Shown in pieces: positions 41,456 to 51,523 of a stretch of 64,000 bases of DNA. A program made the position numbers and the translations under genes. Numbering within the stretch: the first letter of the stretch is position 1; the number at the start of each line of letters is the position of its first letter. Source of the stretch: JBMNGN01 sp050949865 (GTDB taxonomy: Bacteria > Bacillota > Syntrophomonadia > Syntrophomonadales > Syntrophomonadaceae); NCBI GenBank assembly GCA_050949865.1, contig JBMNGN010000002.1:1-64000 (forward strand), in the 5' to 3' direction. The notes below the pieces were generated by a model. It saw only the letters and a list, made by a program, of their open reading frames with translations. It had not been told where the DNA came from and did not search any database.

Positions 41456-41803
41456 ATGTATTTGGGTTCATTGGAAGAACGCCGAGCAAGAGGCAATGAA
41501 ATAAAACTTGTAACTGCTGCTTTGTATGAAGCAAAAGTTAAGGACGAAGAAATTCTGCGAGTATTGATGAAGGTATGTGATGCAGATAGAGAGGAAGCAA
41601 CTAATGCGTTTCGTAATGAAAAGTTCATGTTGTTCCCTTGTAGAGAATTGTATCAATACCTGATTCTTGAAAAAGGCTTTGAAGAACATGACGCTGATGT
41701 GTTTGTACACAATAAAGCTAAACGTGCGTTGGCTGACAACAGAGAGCTAAGTAAATTATCACCAGCTAAATTGTTTGACGCTATTAATAAAGCTAATAAA
41801 TAG
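41456..41803 (+). CDS. Small unknown protein
   Basis: A 115-residue helical, charged protein from ATG 41456 after GGAGGG. It has MYLGSLEERRARGNEIKLVT and FMLFPCRELYQYLILEKGFE with no known family. Shares the transcription direction and close spacing of the accessory operon. No functional clue. Confidence 0.65.
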   Translation: MYLGSLEERRARGNEIKLVTAALYEAKVKDEEILRVLMKVCDADREEATNAFRNEKFMLFPCRELYQYLILEKGFEEHDADVFVHNKAKRALADNRELSKLSPAKLFDAINKANK

Positions 41804-41834
41804 TGGAGGAAGAGAAAGAGTTTGAGGTATTCAT

Positions 41835-42671
41835 ATGCTTACAATTGAGGAATATATTGCTCGAAGGAAAAAAGAGGATAAGCTCAATGAGTTTGACCTT
41901 GATGCACGCACTCAAAACATGAAAATTTGTGTTGATTATGTATTTGAGTACTTTAACAACTATCTGAATACTACAGAAGCTGATGAAAAAACTGTACTAC
42001 ATAATGAAAAGCTGGAGAAGTATCGTAAGCAGCTTAGGGAGTACGAGCCTGAAGTTAGGGAATGGGTGGTTGGTATATATAATGAGTATGGGAAGCAAAT
42101 GAATAGGTATATTGGAAACATTATGAAGGAGAATGAGCTGTTCTTTTTGTATGATACTGACAGTGAATTTAGAAATGCATCATATGATTGCTACTCAAGG
42201 CTTATTAAAAAGTTTTCGTTCCTAAAGGATCAGACAGAAATGTTATTTCTTTTTATTAAAGATTATCACAGGGTTGAGAGTGAACAGCGGTTTGGCTTTG
42301 GGATACCATCAATATCGGAAGAAATAACGGATTGGGTCGATAAGACCTGGGTAAAATACCAGGTTAATCTTCTTGCTTTTGCTTACGACTGGATAAACAG
42401 TTTTTATGAAAATGAGGATGTTTGGCCTTCAACACATAGAAAGAAGAGTCAATATACTTGGAGAAAGTATGATTACGATTATAAACAGAAAAGTAATCTC
42501 TTTAACCTGGATTCACTGTATAGAAAGATGCCAAAGAAATCATTTATAAAAGGAAGAAAGCAGGAATTTGAGATTTTATTTATGTACTATTGGATACATG
42601 ACATGGAAGGCGATAATGATTACTGGCAGGAGTATTTAGAGACAGTCTTGCCAGCTTTAAAAAAGAAATAG
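41835..42671 (+). CDS. Unknown accessory protein
   Basis: A 278-residue, mainly alpha-helical, soluble protein rich in Glu, Lys and aromatic residues (EYIARRKKEDKLNEFDLDAR, DYHRVESEQRFGFGIPSISE, WIHDMEGDNDYWQEYL). Not recognised. Its position after the two nucleases suggests a regulator or partner of that system. Confidence 0.6.
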   Translation: MLTIEEYIARRKKEDKLNEFDLDARTQNMKICVDYVFEYFNNYLNTTEADEKTVLHNEKLEKYRKQLREYEPEVREWVVGIYNEYGKQMNRYIGNIMKENELFFLYDTDSEFRNASYDCYSRLIKKFSFLKDQTEMLFLFIKDYHRVESEQRFGFGIPSISEEITDWVDKTWVKYQVNLLAFAYDWINSFYENEDVWPSTHRKKSQYTWRKYDYDYKQKSNLFNLDSLYRKMPKKSFIKGRKQEFEILFMYYWIHDMEGDNDYWQEYLETVLPALKKK

Positions 42672-42744
42672 AAGGAACAATGAAGTTATCAAACTTCTGA
42701 TATAATTTCAACTATTTAATTACTTTGTTTTAGGTGGAGATGTG

Positions 42745-43628
42745 ATGTATAAATTAAAAAAGTGTGCTCTATGTGGTACAGAGACTAACTTGGAGTTGAG
42801 CCACATTGTTCCGAAAATGGTTATGCGGACGCTTAAGAAAACAGCCGCAGGTAACATCAGGAATACTGAAAATCCGAATATACCTGCTCAGGATAGCGAA
42901 AAGCATTATATGCTCTGTGGGAATTGTGAGGATTTATTCAGCGAAAAAGAGACGTACTTTGCAAACACTCTCTTTCACCCATATATAAAAAAGGAAAAGG
43001 CGAAATTTGATTACGACAGCAAGCTTTTCTATTTCCTAACGTCCTTGAGCTGGAGAAGCCTTTACTTAGATCTGCTCGACTTCACAGAAAATCACGTGGT
43101 CGGCATTGATGCCTTGGAACACCTAATATCTTGTGAAAAGATTATGAAAGACTATCTTCTTAATAGCCGGAACAATATCGAAGATATTGAGCATCAATAT
43201 TCTTCTTTGATGAGATAAGGGAAATCACAGGCAATACTGAGATGGCCGAGTTAAGACCACATGTAACATTCCACAGGGGAATAAACAGCTATACCTTTTG
43301 CTTCGAGGATGATGGCACATATGGAACTATTACGAATATGATGGGTATCGTACTCATTACCCTTTATAAAAAAGGAAGCCGAGAAAACTGGGAAAGGACT
43401 CAAATTTTTAACGGTATAGGCAGTATCGAAGCAAAAGATCAGCGAATAACCAGTGTAGTCGGAAACGAATTCACAAATATCCTAAAAACAGCTCAGTCTG
43501 CCTCGAATACTATCAGTGAAAAGCAAATGGGAAAAATTGTTGAGAACCTAAAAAATAAGGCAGACAAAATCAAAGACTATCCTATATTCCAAGATTGGCT
43601 TAGCGACCGTGAGTTACATAAGAAATAA
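42745..43628 (+). pseudogene. HNH-type zinc protein with a 1-nt deletion
   Basis: The first frame (ATG 42745 to TAA 43216-43218) has the N-terminal zinc/HNH-like pattern KKCALCGTETNLELSHIVPK and LCGNCEDLFSEKE. The second frame (to 43628) continues the same protein: FFDEIREITGNTEMAELRPH and GNEFTNILKTAQSASNTIS. Restoring one T near 43199-43206 joins them into about 295 residues. The family is conserved in mobile regions; here it is probably broken. Confidence 0.75.
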
Positions 43629-43994
43629 GGTGTAACGTTGATATGTTCCCACGTACATAAAAACTGTTGATATATTCCCACATACCTGGAAAACGCTAAA
43701 AAACGGTTGACATGTTTCCACCGACGTATGGTACAAAAATTTGACTTAAGACATTAGTTGGAGTGTCTCGGCCCAGACCGTAAGGGGAAACATATCAGGT
43801 CAAAACCTTTTAATTTTTACCATACATTTTAATTTCCCTCGGTTGACGACCAAGAGGGGGGTGTAAAGATTGTGATGATGGAGGCGGCGGCAAGGTAGAC
43901 TATCTTGCAAAACACAAACTACAAGCAAAAGTAAGGCTTTCCGTAGCCAGTCCATGACAGCATAAAGCCCTTATATCAAGCGGTTTCCGCCTCT
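43629..43994. other. Gene-free stretch with transposon-end remnants
   Basis: About 366 nt with no plausible gene. It contains three GTTGAYATRTTYCCAC-type repeats (43637-43725), an inverted partial copy (43784-43797), hairpins around GCAAGGTAG/CTATCTTGC (43893-43911) and an inverted GGCGG/CCGCC pair. It separates the accessory operon from the 5'-truncated hsdM and looks like a deletion scar. Confidence 0.6.
43637..43797. repeat. IS21-like terminal repeats
   Basis: Three direct 20-nt repeats begin GTTGATATGTTCCCACGTAC (43637), with variants at 43666 and 43706 that differ at 3-5 positions. TGATATGTTTCCCC occurs in the opposite direction at 43797-43784. Multiple short repeats of this sequence are typical of the ends of IS21-family elements, but no IstA/IstB gene remains. 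Confidence 0.55.
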
Positions 43995-44957
43995 TTGCCA
44001 ACCGGCAATAGCGCAAGAACCGCTTATTTGCATTGTATCAAACTCGGTACGAACATAGACCCCACCGTGGGATCCGGCGGTTTCTTAATAGAGAGCATTA
44101 AATATATTGAAGAACAGGGCGGAAATCCTCGTAATGTCTCCCTGTTTGGGCAGGAAATAAACCTCAGTACTTGGGCGATATGCAAGATGAATATGCTCTT
44201 TCATAACGCCAGGGGGGCTGATATTAAAAAAGGTGATACCATACGCAATCCCATGCATGTGGAGGATGGAGTTATAAAAACCTTTGATAAAGTCTTAGCC
44301 AATCCTCCATTTAGTCTGAAAAACTGGGGACTGGAAGAAGCTCAAGCAGATCCCTATCACAGGTTTCTCTATGGGATTCCTCCCAAATCATATGGTGATT
44401 TGGCTTTTGTCTGCCACATGGTAGCCAGTCTCAACGATAAAGGCAGGATGGGAACGGTCATACCTCATGGAGTACTTTTCCGTGGAGGTGCCGAGGGGAA
44501 AATACGGCAGGGCTTTATAAAAGACGATTTAATTGAAGCTGTTATCGGGTTGCCTCCTAATGTATTCTATGGAACAGGTATTCCCGCTGCTTTGCTGATA
44601 ATAAACAAGAATAAACCCCTGGAAAGAAAGGGAAAGGTGCTATTTATTGATGCCAGCCAGGGTTTTGTTAAAGACGGCAATAAGAATAAGCTGCGGGAAG
44701 AGGATGTAGAAAAGATTATACAGGCCTTTGATGAATTCCAGGATATGGAGAAGTTTGCCTCCGTAGCAGATATAGAGACCATTAAGGAGAATGATTATAA
44801 CCTGAACATCAGCAGGTACGTGGATACCACCGAAGAAGAGGAACAGGTGGATATACCAGCAGTTATAAAGGAGATTCAGGAACTAAAACTTAAGATTACA
44901 GAAACTGAGCAGAGGCTGAATGGATATTTGAAAGAACTGGGGTTTGAGGAGATATAA
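43995..44957 (+). pseudogene. hsdM: Type I restriction methyltransferase subunit, N-terminally truncated
   Basis: Homology begins only near codon 20 with NIDPTVGSGGFLIESIKYIE (motif I, usually DPTCGSGGF), then the catalytic VLANPPFSLKNW, GTVIPHGVLFRGGAEGKIR and a C-terminal coiled coil. The usual protein of about 500 residues has some 170 more at the N-terminus (HsdM_N), and the first 17 codons here are unrelated. The 5' end was lost at the adjacent scar, so methylation by this complex is doubtful. HsdS begins 4 nt later. Confidence 0.85.
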
Positions 44958-44960
44958 TCG

Positions 44961-46190
44961 ATGGCGAATGTAAAAAAAGGACATAAAAAGACTGAACTTT
45001 GTGAAATACCAGAGGAGTGGGAGGTTATTAAGCTTGACAAAATATTTGATTTTTACGGTGGACAACCAATTCCGAGAAGACAATTGAATGATGATGGAGT
45101 TGCCTATCTGCATTATGGAGATATTCATACGTTAAACAGGAGTTACATTGATATTAGACATGATACAAACTGGTTACCTAAACTAAACACAGAACAAAAA
45201 ATTAATGAAGATAGTCTATTGTATGAAGGGGACATTGTATTCGTTGATGCTTCTGAAGACTATGAAGGAATTGGAAAAAGTGTTGTAATCTATAATCAGG
45301 GAAAAATACCATTTGTTGCAGGTCTCCATACTATTATAGCAAAAGAAAAGAGTAAGAAACTTAATGATAATTTCAAAAGATATTGTTTTAGTACTAGGGC
45401 GGTTAGACAGCAATTTAGAATGTTGGCAACAGGTGCCACTGTATACGGTATATCAAAAGCTAATATAAAAAATATTTTAATATCAGTCCCCCCCCTCCCC
45501 GAACAGAAAAAGATAGCGGAAATCCTCTCTACTGTAGACGAGCTGATAGAGCAAACCGATGCCCTTATAGAAAAGACCAAGGAGCTTAAAAATGGCCTCA
45601 TGCAGCAGCTCCTGACCAGAGGCATCGGGCATACCCGCTTCAAAAAGACTGAACTGGGAGAGATACCTGAGGAGTGGGAAGTTTGTAAATTTGGAGAAGT
45701 GTTAGAACTAGAGTATGGGTTTAGCTTACCTGAAAAGGACAGAAAAGAAGGACCGTTTCCTGTATATGGTTCCAACGGAATAGTAGGTTATCATGATAAA
45801 TATTTTGTTCGAGCTCCAGGAATCATTCTTGGAAGAAAGGGAAGTATTGATAAGGTTAGCTATAGTGAAATAAACTTTTGCCCTATCGATACAACTTATT
45901 ATGTCAATAATAAAAAACACTGTGAATGGAAATGGTTATTTTACTTAATATCCATCCAAGATATAAGAAGTTTAAATGCGGCTACTGGTGTACCAAGTCT
46001 AAATAGAAAGGATTTTTATACTTTAAAGGCTGCAATTCCCCCGATAGAGGAACAGCGCCAAATAGCTACCATCATTAATGAAGTTGATGTTCAAATCGAC
46101 AAATATAATAACAAAAAAAATATATTATTAGTTTTAAAACAGGGCCTAATGCAAAAACTCCTCACTGGCCAAATCAGGGTGAAGGTATAA
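44961..46190 (+). CDS. hsdS: Type I restriction specificity subunit
   Basis: A 409-residue HsdS with two target-recognition domains, each opening KKTELxEIPEEWEV (residues about 8-22 and 229-243). Central and C-terminal conserved helices read PPLPEQKKIAEILSTVDELI and PPIEEQRQIATIINEVDVQI, followed by LMQQLLTRGIG and LMQKLLTGQI. Gene order M-S-R is standard. The two domains define a bipartite DNA site that cannot be read from sequence alone. Confidence 0.93.
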   Translation: MANVKKGHKKTELCEIPEEWEVIKLDKIFDFYGGQPIPRRQLNDDGVAYLHYGDIHTLNRSYIDIRHDTNWLPKLNTEQKINEDSLLYEGDIVFVDASEDYEGIGKSVVIYNQGKIPFVAGLHTIIAKEKSKKLNDNFKRYCFSTRAVRQQFRMLATGATVYGISKANIKNILISVPPLPEQKKIAEILSTVDELIEQTDALIEKTKELKNGLMQQLLTRGIGHTRFKKTELGEIPEEWEVCKFGEVLELEYGFSLPEKDRKEGPFPVYGSNGIVGYHDKYFVRAPGIILGRKGSIDKVSYSEINFCPIDTTYYVNNKKHCEWKWLFYLISIQDIRSLNAATGVPSLNRKDFYTLKAAIPPIEEQRQIATIINEVDVQIDKYNNKKNILLVLKQGLMQKLLTGQIRVKV

Positions 46191-46204
46191 CAGGGGGTGA
46201 GAGG

Positions 46205-49200
46205 ATGCCATACCTGGGGAATGAAGAAACCCTGGTAGAACTACCAGCCATAGAATACATAACTGATAAGCTGGGTTATGAATTTGTCCACGGTGACAGA
46301 CTGACTCCTGAACATGGGGAAAGGGAATCATTGAATGATGCCATTCTGGTGGACAAGCTAAAAAAGTCATTACAGCGACTTAACCCCTGGATGGATGAGG
46401 GCAACCTGAATAAAGCAGTGCGTTTTCTAAGCAGGGCTGACAACCTGGGAAGCAACCTCTTGGTGATAAATGAGAAGATCTACGATGCTATGGTAAACCT
46501 CACCTATGCCCTGGAACAGGACCTGGATGGCAGTGGACAGAAGAAATATCATACCGTCAATTTCATAGACTGGGATAATCCAGGGAATAATGAGTTCCTG
46601 GTAAGCAGGCAGTTTACCATACAGGGACCAAACGAGAAAGCTATTCCTGATATCATCATCTTCATCAATGGTATCCCTGTAGTAGTCCTGGAGTGCAAAT
46701 CCCCCTTTTTGGAAAAAGATAGGAATGCCAAAATGGGCAAACATGAAGCATATACCCAGTTGAAACGTTACATGGATGGCAGAGGATCTACCATAGTAGA
46801 AGGAGCCCCCAGGCTTTTTTATACCAATTTCTTCACCGTTATCCTTAATAAATACCATGGCTATGCAGGTACCATTAGCTCGCAATACGGCCAATACCTG
46901 GAATGGAAAGACCCCTATCCCTTTAAGATAAGCGAAGTAGACCATGCTGAGGATTCTGGACAAAATATACTCCTGCAGGGAATGCTGGAAAAGAAAAACC
47001 TACTGGATATAATGCGCAACTTCATCCTCTATGAGACCGATAATGAAACCGGTACCAGAGTCAAAAAACTCTGTCGCTATCAGCAGTTTAGAGCAGTAAA
47101 TAAAGCCCTGGATAGACTGGTCAAGGGCAAAGATTCCAGATCCCGTGGAGGTGTAGTCTGGCATACCCAGGGCTCAGGTAAGTCATTGACCATGGTATTC
47201 CTGGCCAGAAAAATAAGAAGAGTGCCGGAGCTGATGGATGCCACCACAGTAGTGGTAACCGACCGCATTGACCTGGATAAGCAGATATATAACACTTTTC
47301 TAAGAACACTATCAACTATTACTACCCCAGTAAGGGCAGAAAGCGTAAAAGAAATGGTAGAACTCCTTTCCAAAGCTCAGCCCCAGATAATCATGACTAC
47401 CATCCAGAAATTTGCCAGTGAAAAAGAAGAAAAAGAAATACTGAGTGACTCCGAGCAAAAGTCAGCCCTTCAATATGAAAAGCCTTTTCCGGTATTAACC
47501 ACCAAATCCAATGTAATAGTATTAGCGGATGAAGCCCACAGGAGCCAGTATAGGACCATGGCTATGAATATGAGGAATGCTCTGCCCCATGCTGCTTTCA
47601 TCGGTTTTACCGGTACACCCATAGACAGGGAAGACAAATCAACCCCCAGGGAGTTTGGAGCCTATATAGACCAGTACTCAATCCAGCAGGCAGTTGATGA
47701 CGGGGCTACAGTACCTATTATCTATGAAGGCAGAAGACCTGAGCTGCAGATAAAAGCAGATACTCTGGAAGAACTATTTGAGCAGGCCTTTGAAGACAAG
47801 ACGGAGGAAGAAAAGGAAGCCATTAAACAGAAATACGCCAACAAACAGGCCATTGTAGAATCAGATGACCGGATAGATAAAATCGCCCAGGATTTACTAG
47901 ACCACTACAAAAAGCAAGTATACCCCGAAGGGTTTAAAGCCCAGGTAGTCTGTGTGTCCCGGGAAGCCTGCGTCAAATATTATAATGCCCTGAACAAATA
48001 TATGAAGGATATCGTAGGCGATGAATTGGAAGCCAGAATCATCTTTTCGGGCAACCTCAACGATGAACCTCATCTCAAAGCACACCATACCACCAAGGCA
48101 GAACAGGAAAAGCTTATAAAGCGTTTCTTACAGCCCTTATCCAAGGATAAGCTGGCTTTCCTTATAGTAAAAGATATGCTCTTGACAGGCTTTGATGCCC
48201 CGGTAGAACAGGTCATGTATCTAGACAGGCCATTAAAAGAACATGCTCTCATACAGGCCATAGCCAGGGTGAATAGAACCTGCGGAGAAAATAAGAAATG
48301 CGGTTATGTGGTGGACTATTATGGAGTATCCAATTTTCTGGAGGAAGCCCTGGCCATATTCAATAAAGAAGAATTGGGAACTCCTATGAGATCCATGGAT
48401 GAAGTTTACCACCAGATGCTGAGCTATAGGGAAGCAGTGATGGCTATATTTAATGGCACTGATAAAAATGATCTGGATGCATTGGTCAATAAGATTAAAG
48501 CAGAAGACAAAAGAGCTGAATTTGAGCTGGCCTATAAAAGATTTGCTTCCTGCATGGAACAGATACTGCCGAACCATGTGCCAACGGAAAATATCAATGA
48601 CTTAAGGTGGCTTTCATATATCCGAGCTGCTGCCAAAGCTAGATTTGAGCCCGAAAAAGACCTGGATATATCAGATTGTGGGCAGAAGGTCAAAAAGATT
48701 ATATCGGATCACCTGGAATCCAGAGGAGTTAAGCAGTGGATTAAGCCTATCACCCTATTTGATAAGGATTTTGCAGGCAAATTAAAGAGCCTTAAATCTG
48801 ATGAAGCTCAGGCCTCTGCTATGGAACATGCTATAAAACACGTTATCCAGGTAAAAATAGATGAAAATCCGGCTTATTATACCAGCCTTTTAGAGAAACT
48901 CCAGAAAATACTGGATGAAACCGAAAACAATTGGATAGAACGCAAAAAACGCCTAGAAGAATTTATGAATAAGGAAGTCCGAACCGGGGAGGAGGACCTG
49001 GCTCAGGCCCTGGGATTTGATAATAAAGAAGAATTTGCCTTCTTTGAAATAGTAAAGAAGCACCTGCTGGAGCCTGAGGAAAAACAGGAAGGGATAGCAG
49101 CCGAGGCAGGAGCGGAATATATTACCCAGGATATTATTGATCTGGCTAAAGATATCGCCCTGGATGTGGCTGGTATCGTGAAAGAAAATTATGTAATTGA

Positions 49201-49357
49201 CTGGACCACCAATCCCACCAAGACCCAGGATATAGAAAGAGCCATATTATTAATGCTGACTAAAAAATACTTCAAACAAATCAACCTGGAAAAAAGAAAG
49301 CAGTTGGTACAGCCTCTGCTGCAGCTGGCTAAGAAACATTACGCAGTAATTTATTAA
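46205..49357 (+). CDS. hsdR: Type I restriction endonuclease/translocase subunit
   Basis: A full-length 1050-residue HsdR. The N-terminal nuclease has PDIIIFINGIPVVVLECKSP with the Asp and E-x-K of PD-(D/E)XK (about 150-165). The motor has Walker A HTQGSGKSLTM (about 322), DEAH box ADEAHRSQYR (about 441) and GFTGTPID. It starts 15 nt after hsdS behind GGGGGTGAGAGG. No frameshift seen. If hsdM is inactive, restriction by this complex would be lethal, so the complex may be silent or another HsdM may complement. Confidence 0.95.
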   Translation: MPYLGNEETLVELPAIEYITDKLGYEFVHGDRLTPEHGERESLNDAILVDKLKKSLQRLNPWMDEGNLNKAVRFLSRADNLGSNLLVINEKIYDAMVNLTYALEQDLDGSGQKKYHTVNFIDWDNPGNNEFLVSRQFTIQGPNEKAIPDIIIFINGIPVVVLECKSPFLEKDRNAKMGKHEAYTQLKRYMDGRGSTIVEGAPRLFYTNFFTVILNKYHGYAGTISSQYGQYLEWKDPYPFKISEVDHAEDSGQNILLQGMLEKKNLLDIMRNFILYETDNETGTRVKKLCRYQQFRAVNKALDRLVKGKDSRSRGGVVWHTQGSGKSLTMVFLARKIRRVPELMDATTVVVTDRIDLDKQIYNTFLRTLSTITTPVRAESVKEMVELLSKAQPQIIMTTIQKFASEKEEKEILSDSEQKSALQYEKPFPVLTTKSNVIVLADEAHRSQYRTMAMNMRNALPHAAFIGFTGTPIDREDKSTPREFGAYIDQYSIQQAVDDGATVPIIYEGRRPELQIKADTLEELFEQAFEDKTEEEKEAIKQKYANKQAIVESDDRIDKIAQDLLDHYKKQVYPEGFKAQVVCVSREACVKYYNALNKYMKDIVGDELEARIIFSGNLNDEPHLKAHHTTKAEQEKLIKRFLQPLSKDKLAFLIVKDMLLTGFDAPVEQVMYLDRPLKEHALIQAIARVNRTCGENKKCGYVVDYYGVSNFLEEALAIFNKEELGTPMRSMDEVYHQMLSYREAVMAIFNGTDKNDLDALVNKIKAEDKRAEFELAYKRFASCMEQILPNHVPTENINDLRWLSYIRAAAKARFEPEKDLDISDCGQKVKKIISDHLESRGVKQWIKPITLFDKDFAGKLKSLKSDEAQASAMEHAIKHVIQVKIDENPAYYTSLLEKLQKILDETENNWIERKKRLEEFMNKEVRTGEEDLAQALGFDNKEEFAFFEIVKKHLLEPEEKQEGIAAEAGAEYITQDIIDLAKDIALDVAGIVKENYVIDWTTNPTKTQDIERAILLMLTKKYFKQINLEKRKQLVQPLLQLAKKHYAVIY

Positions 49358-49367
49358 GGAGAATACC

Positions 49368-50081
49368 ATGCATTTATCTTTTCAATATGGAGATACCACT
49401 ATAGATTTTGAGCTTTCATACAGCAGGAGAAAAACCATTGCTATATCAGTGGAAGCACCAGGGAGAGTAAGCGTTAAAGCTCCACTGGGCTTATCTGAAG
49501 ATGAAATAATCAATAGAGTGAAAAGTAAAGCCAGGTGGATAGTACAGAAGCTGTACGAGGTAAAGAATGTTAAAACCATAGCAGTAAAAAAGGAATTCGT
49601 TAACGGGGAATCATTCATGTACTTGGGCAGGAATTACTCCCTTCAGCTGATAATGGATACAAAAATGAGAAAGCCCAGGGTAAAGCTATACCAGGGTAAA
49701 TTTATGGTTGCTACCCCCAGCAGGGAAGAAGAACCTATAAAAAAGGCCATGCTAAATTGGTATCGCAAAAAGGCCAGGGAACAGATCAATGAACGCATTA
49801 AATACTATCAGCCCAAGGTGGGAGTTCAGCCAGCCAGGATTACAGTCAAAGAACAGAAGAAAAGATGGGGCAGCTGCAGCTCCAGAGGCAACCTGAACTT
49901 TAATTGGAGGGCAGTGATGGCTCCCTCTCCGGTTCTGGACTATATCATAGTACACGAGCTATGTCACCTTAAACACCATAACCATTCCAGGGAGTTCTGG
50001 AACCTGCTTGCTTCTATACTGCCTGACTACAAAAACAGGCGGGAGTGGCTGAAGAAGAATGGGGTAAGGTTGAACCTGTAA
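49368..50081 (+). CDS. YgjP/DUF45-family metalloprotease
   Basis: A 237-residue zinc metalloprotease-like protein with HELCHLKHHNHSREFW (HExxH plus a downstream His, near 194-209) and the family motif KKRWGSCSSRGNLNFNWR. It begins 10 nt after hsdR with AAGGAGA. This type of protein commonly accompanies type I restriction operons; why is not known. It is convergent with the cfa gene, only 19 nt away. Confidence 0.9.
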   Translation: MHLSFQYGDTTIDFELSYSRRKTIAISVEAPGRVSVKAPLGLSEDEIINRVKSKARWIVQKLYEVKNVKTIAVKKEFVNGESFMYLGRNYSLQLIMDTKMRKPRVKLYQGKFMVATPSREEEPIKKAMLNWYRKKAREQINERIKYYQPKVGVQPARITVKEQKKRWGSCSSRGNLNFNWRAVMAPSPVLDYIIVHELCHLKHHNHSREFWNLLASILPDYKNRREWLKKNGVRLNL

Positions 50082-50100
50082 AACTCGCTCTTTGCTGGGT

Positions 50101-51255
50101 TTAACGAGTCAGCGCAAGATCATTGACCAAATTTTTAGAAAAGAGGATCTGGTGAATGGAAAGACCGCTGTATCTGAACGACGCGGCGCAGGATTGCAGG
50201 TACATGCGCCACATGCGGACAAATTTCTCACCATACTTTTCTCTAACCTGACCAATATTTTTTTCAAAATTATTTGCCCAGCGATCCAGAGTCATAGCAT
50301 AATGCATGCGCAGGCATTCAACATCCAGCAGGTGAAAATCATATTCAGGCAGCAGCCAGATAGTTTCCCGAAGCGAGGGAATATAGCCCCCCGGGAATAT
50401 GTACTTTTCAATCCAGGGATTTACGGGACCTTCAGTGGTATGGGTAATCGTATGCAGGAGTGATAATCCGCCGTTGGTTAGCAGGTCTTGAACTGCCTTC
50501 ATATAAACCCTCATACCGGCCTGTCCTACATGCTCGAACATGCCTATACTAACCACCCGGTCAAATCTGGCGCCGGTAGCTGCTATTTCTCGGTAGTCCA
50601 TGCATTGTACATTTACCAGGTGACTGAGCTGCAGGCTGTCGATCCGTTGCCGGGTTTTTTCAAACTGTTCTGTACTAACGGTAATACCGGTAGCTTGTAC
50701 TCCGTATTGCTGTGCGGCTCGTATGATAAGCCCTCCCCAGCCACTGCCGATGTCCAGCAGCCTTTGTCCGGGTTTTAGCTGGAGTTTTTTCAGGGTATGG
50801 TCGATTTTTTGAATCTGGGCTTGCTCCAGGGTATCTTCTGGCGAATGGAAGTAGGCGCAGGAATAGCTCATGGTCGGGTCCAGCCACAGGGCAAAGAAAT
50901 CATTCCCTAGGTCGTAGTGATGTCTCACATTTTTTTTTTGCTTTTCCATTGATGGCTTACGTACTGAGGATATAGCCTTCTTCAAGCCGCCGGAGGAAAA
51001 CTTTTCTATTAGGTCTTTATTCATATGTACCAGTTTAATAGCCTGCTCTATTTCCCCCTCCAGCTCGATTGAGCCGTCAACATAAGCCTCGGCTAAGGCG
51101 AGGGCTGGATTCTTAAGCAGTTGTCCCACTACCGATTGATCACGGATAATCAGACTAAAAAGAGGTTGGCCTATACCGTATCTTTCTCGGGTACCATCCC
51201 AAAATACTATTTCAAAGCTTCCTGATTGCAAGCTTTCACATAATTTGCGAATCAA
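50101..51255 (-). CDS. cfa: Cyclopropane-fatty-acyl-phospholipid synthase
   Basis: A 384-residue Cfa enzyme that adds a methylene group from SAM across unsaturated phospholipid acyl chains. Visible are HHYDLGNDFFALWLDPTMSY, SAM-binding LLDIGSGWGGLIIRAA (about 165), FDRVVSIGMFEHVG and YIFPGGYIPSL. The start is uncertain: the frame is open upstream to about 51365 without a clear ATG, and TTG 51255 is only the nearest candidate. The 268-nt gap to the SMP-30 gene holds both promoters. Confidence 0.92.
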   Translation of the reverse strand: MIRKLCESLQSGSFEIVFWDGTRERYGIGQPLFSLIIRDQSVVGQLLKNPALALAEAYVDGSIELEGEIEQAIKLVHMNKDLIEKFSSGGLKKAISSVRKPSMEKQKKNVRHHYDLGNDFFALWLDPTMSYSCAYFHSPEDTLEQAQIQKIDHTLKKLQLKPGQRLLDIGSGWGGLIIRAAQQYGVQATGITVSTEQFEKTRQRIDSLQLSHLVNVQCMDYREIAATGARFDRVVSIGMFEHVGQAGMRVYMKAVQDLLTNGGLSLLHTITHTTEGPVNPWIEKYIFPGGYIPSLRETIWLLPEYDFHLLDVECLRMHYAMTLDRWANNFEKNIGQVREKYGEKFVRMWRMYLQSCAASFRYSGLSIHQILFSKNLVNDLALTR

Positions 51256-51523
51256 CTTTTTTTCCAGCTGGGCAAAAGATTCGTCAACAAAGCTGCCGGT
51301 ATGATTTTGCGGTTCTGTTCCGGTAGCTCTAACGTCTTTTTTTCCCTGGTCGTTCCTTAATAAAACCAGTTACATTCACTCCTTTGCAAGCATTATAAAA
51401 ATGACTTAATCTAATTTATTGTTCCCCGCCTTAACCCAAAGTATTACATGTGATCATATACGGTTTAGCGCAGTTAATATATAATGATTATAGGTAAAAT
51501 TTGCCATAGATAGGGGGAGTTTT

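Noticed and set aside
43637..43725. Possible short CRISPR array (three similar 20-nt repeats)
   Set aside because: Spacers are unequal (9 and 20 nt), repeats are imperfect, an inverted copy is present and there are no cas genes; IS21-like ends fit better.
46427..46963. Minus-strand 178-aa frame inside hsdR
   Set aside because: Antisense to the N-terminal nuclease domain of a full-length HsdR; no supporting signals.
50092..50463. Plus-strand frame overlapping the cfa 3' end
   Set aside because: It is antisense to conserved Cfa sequence and has no ribosome site.
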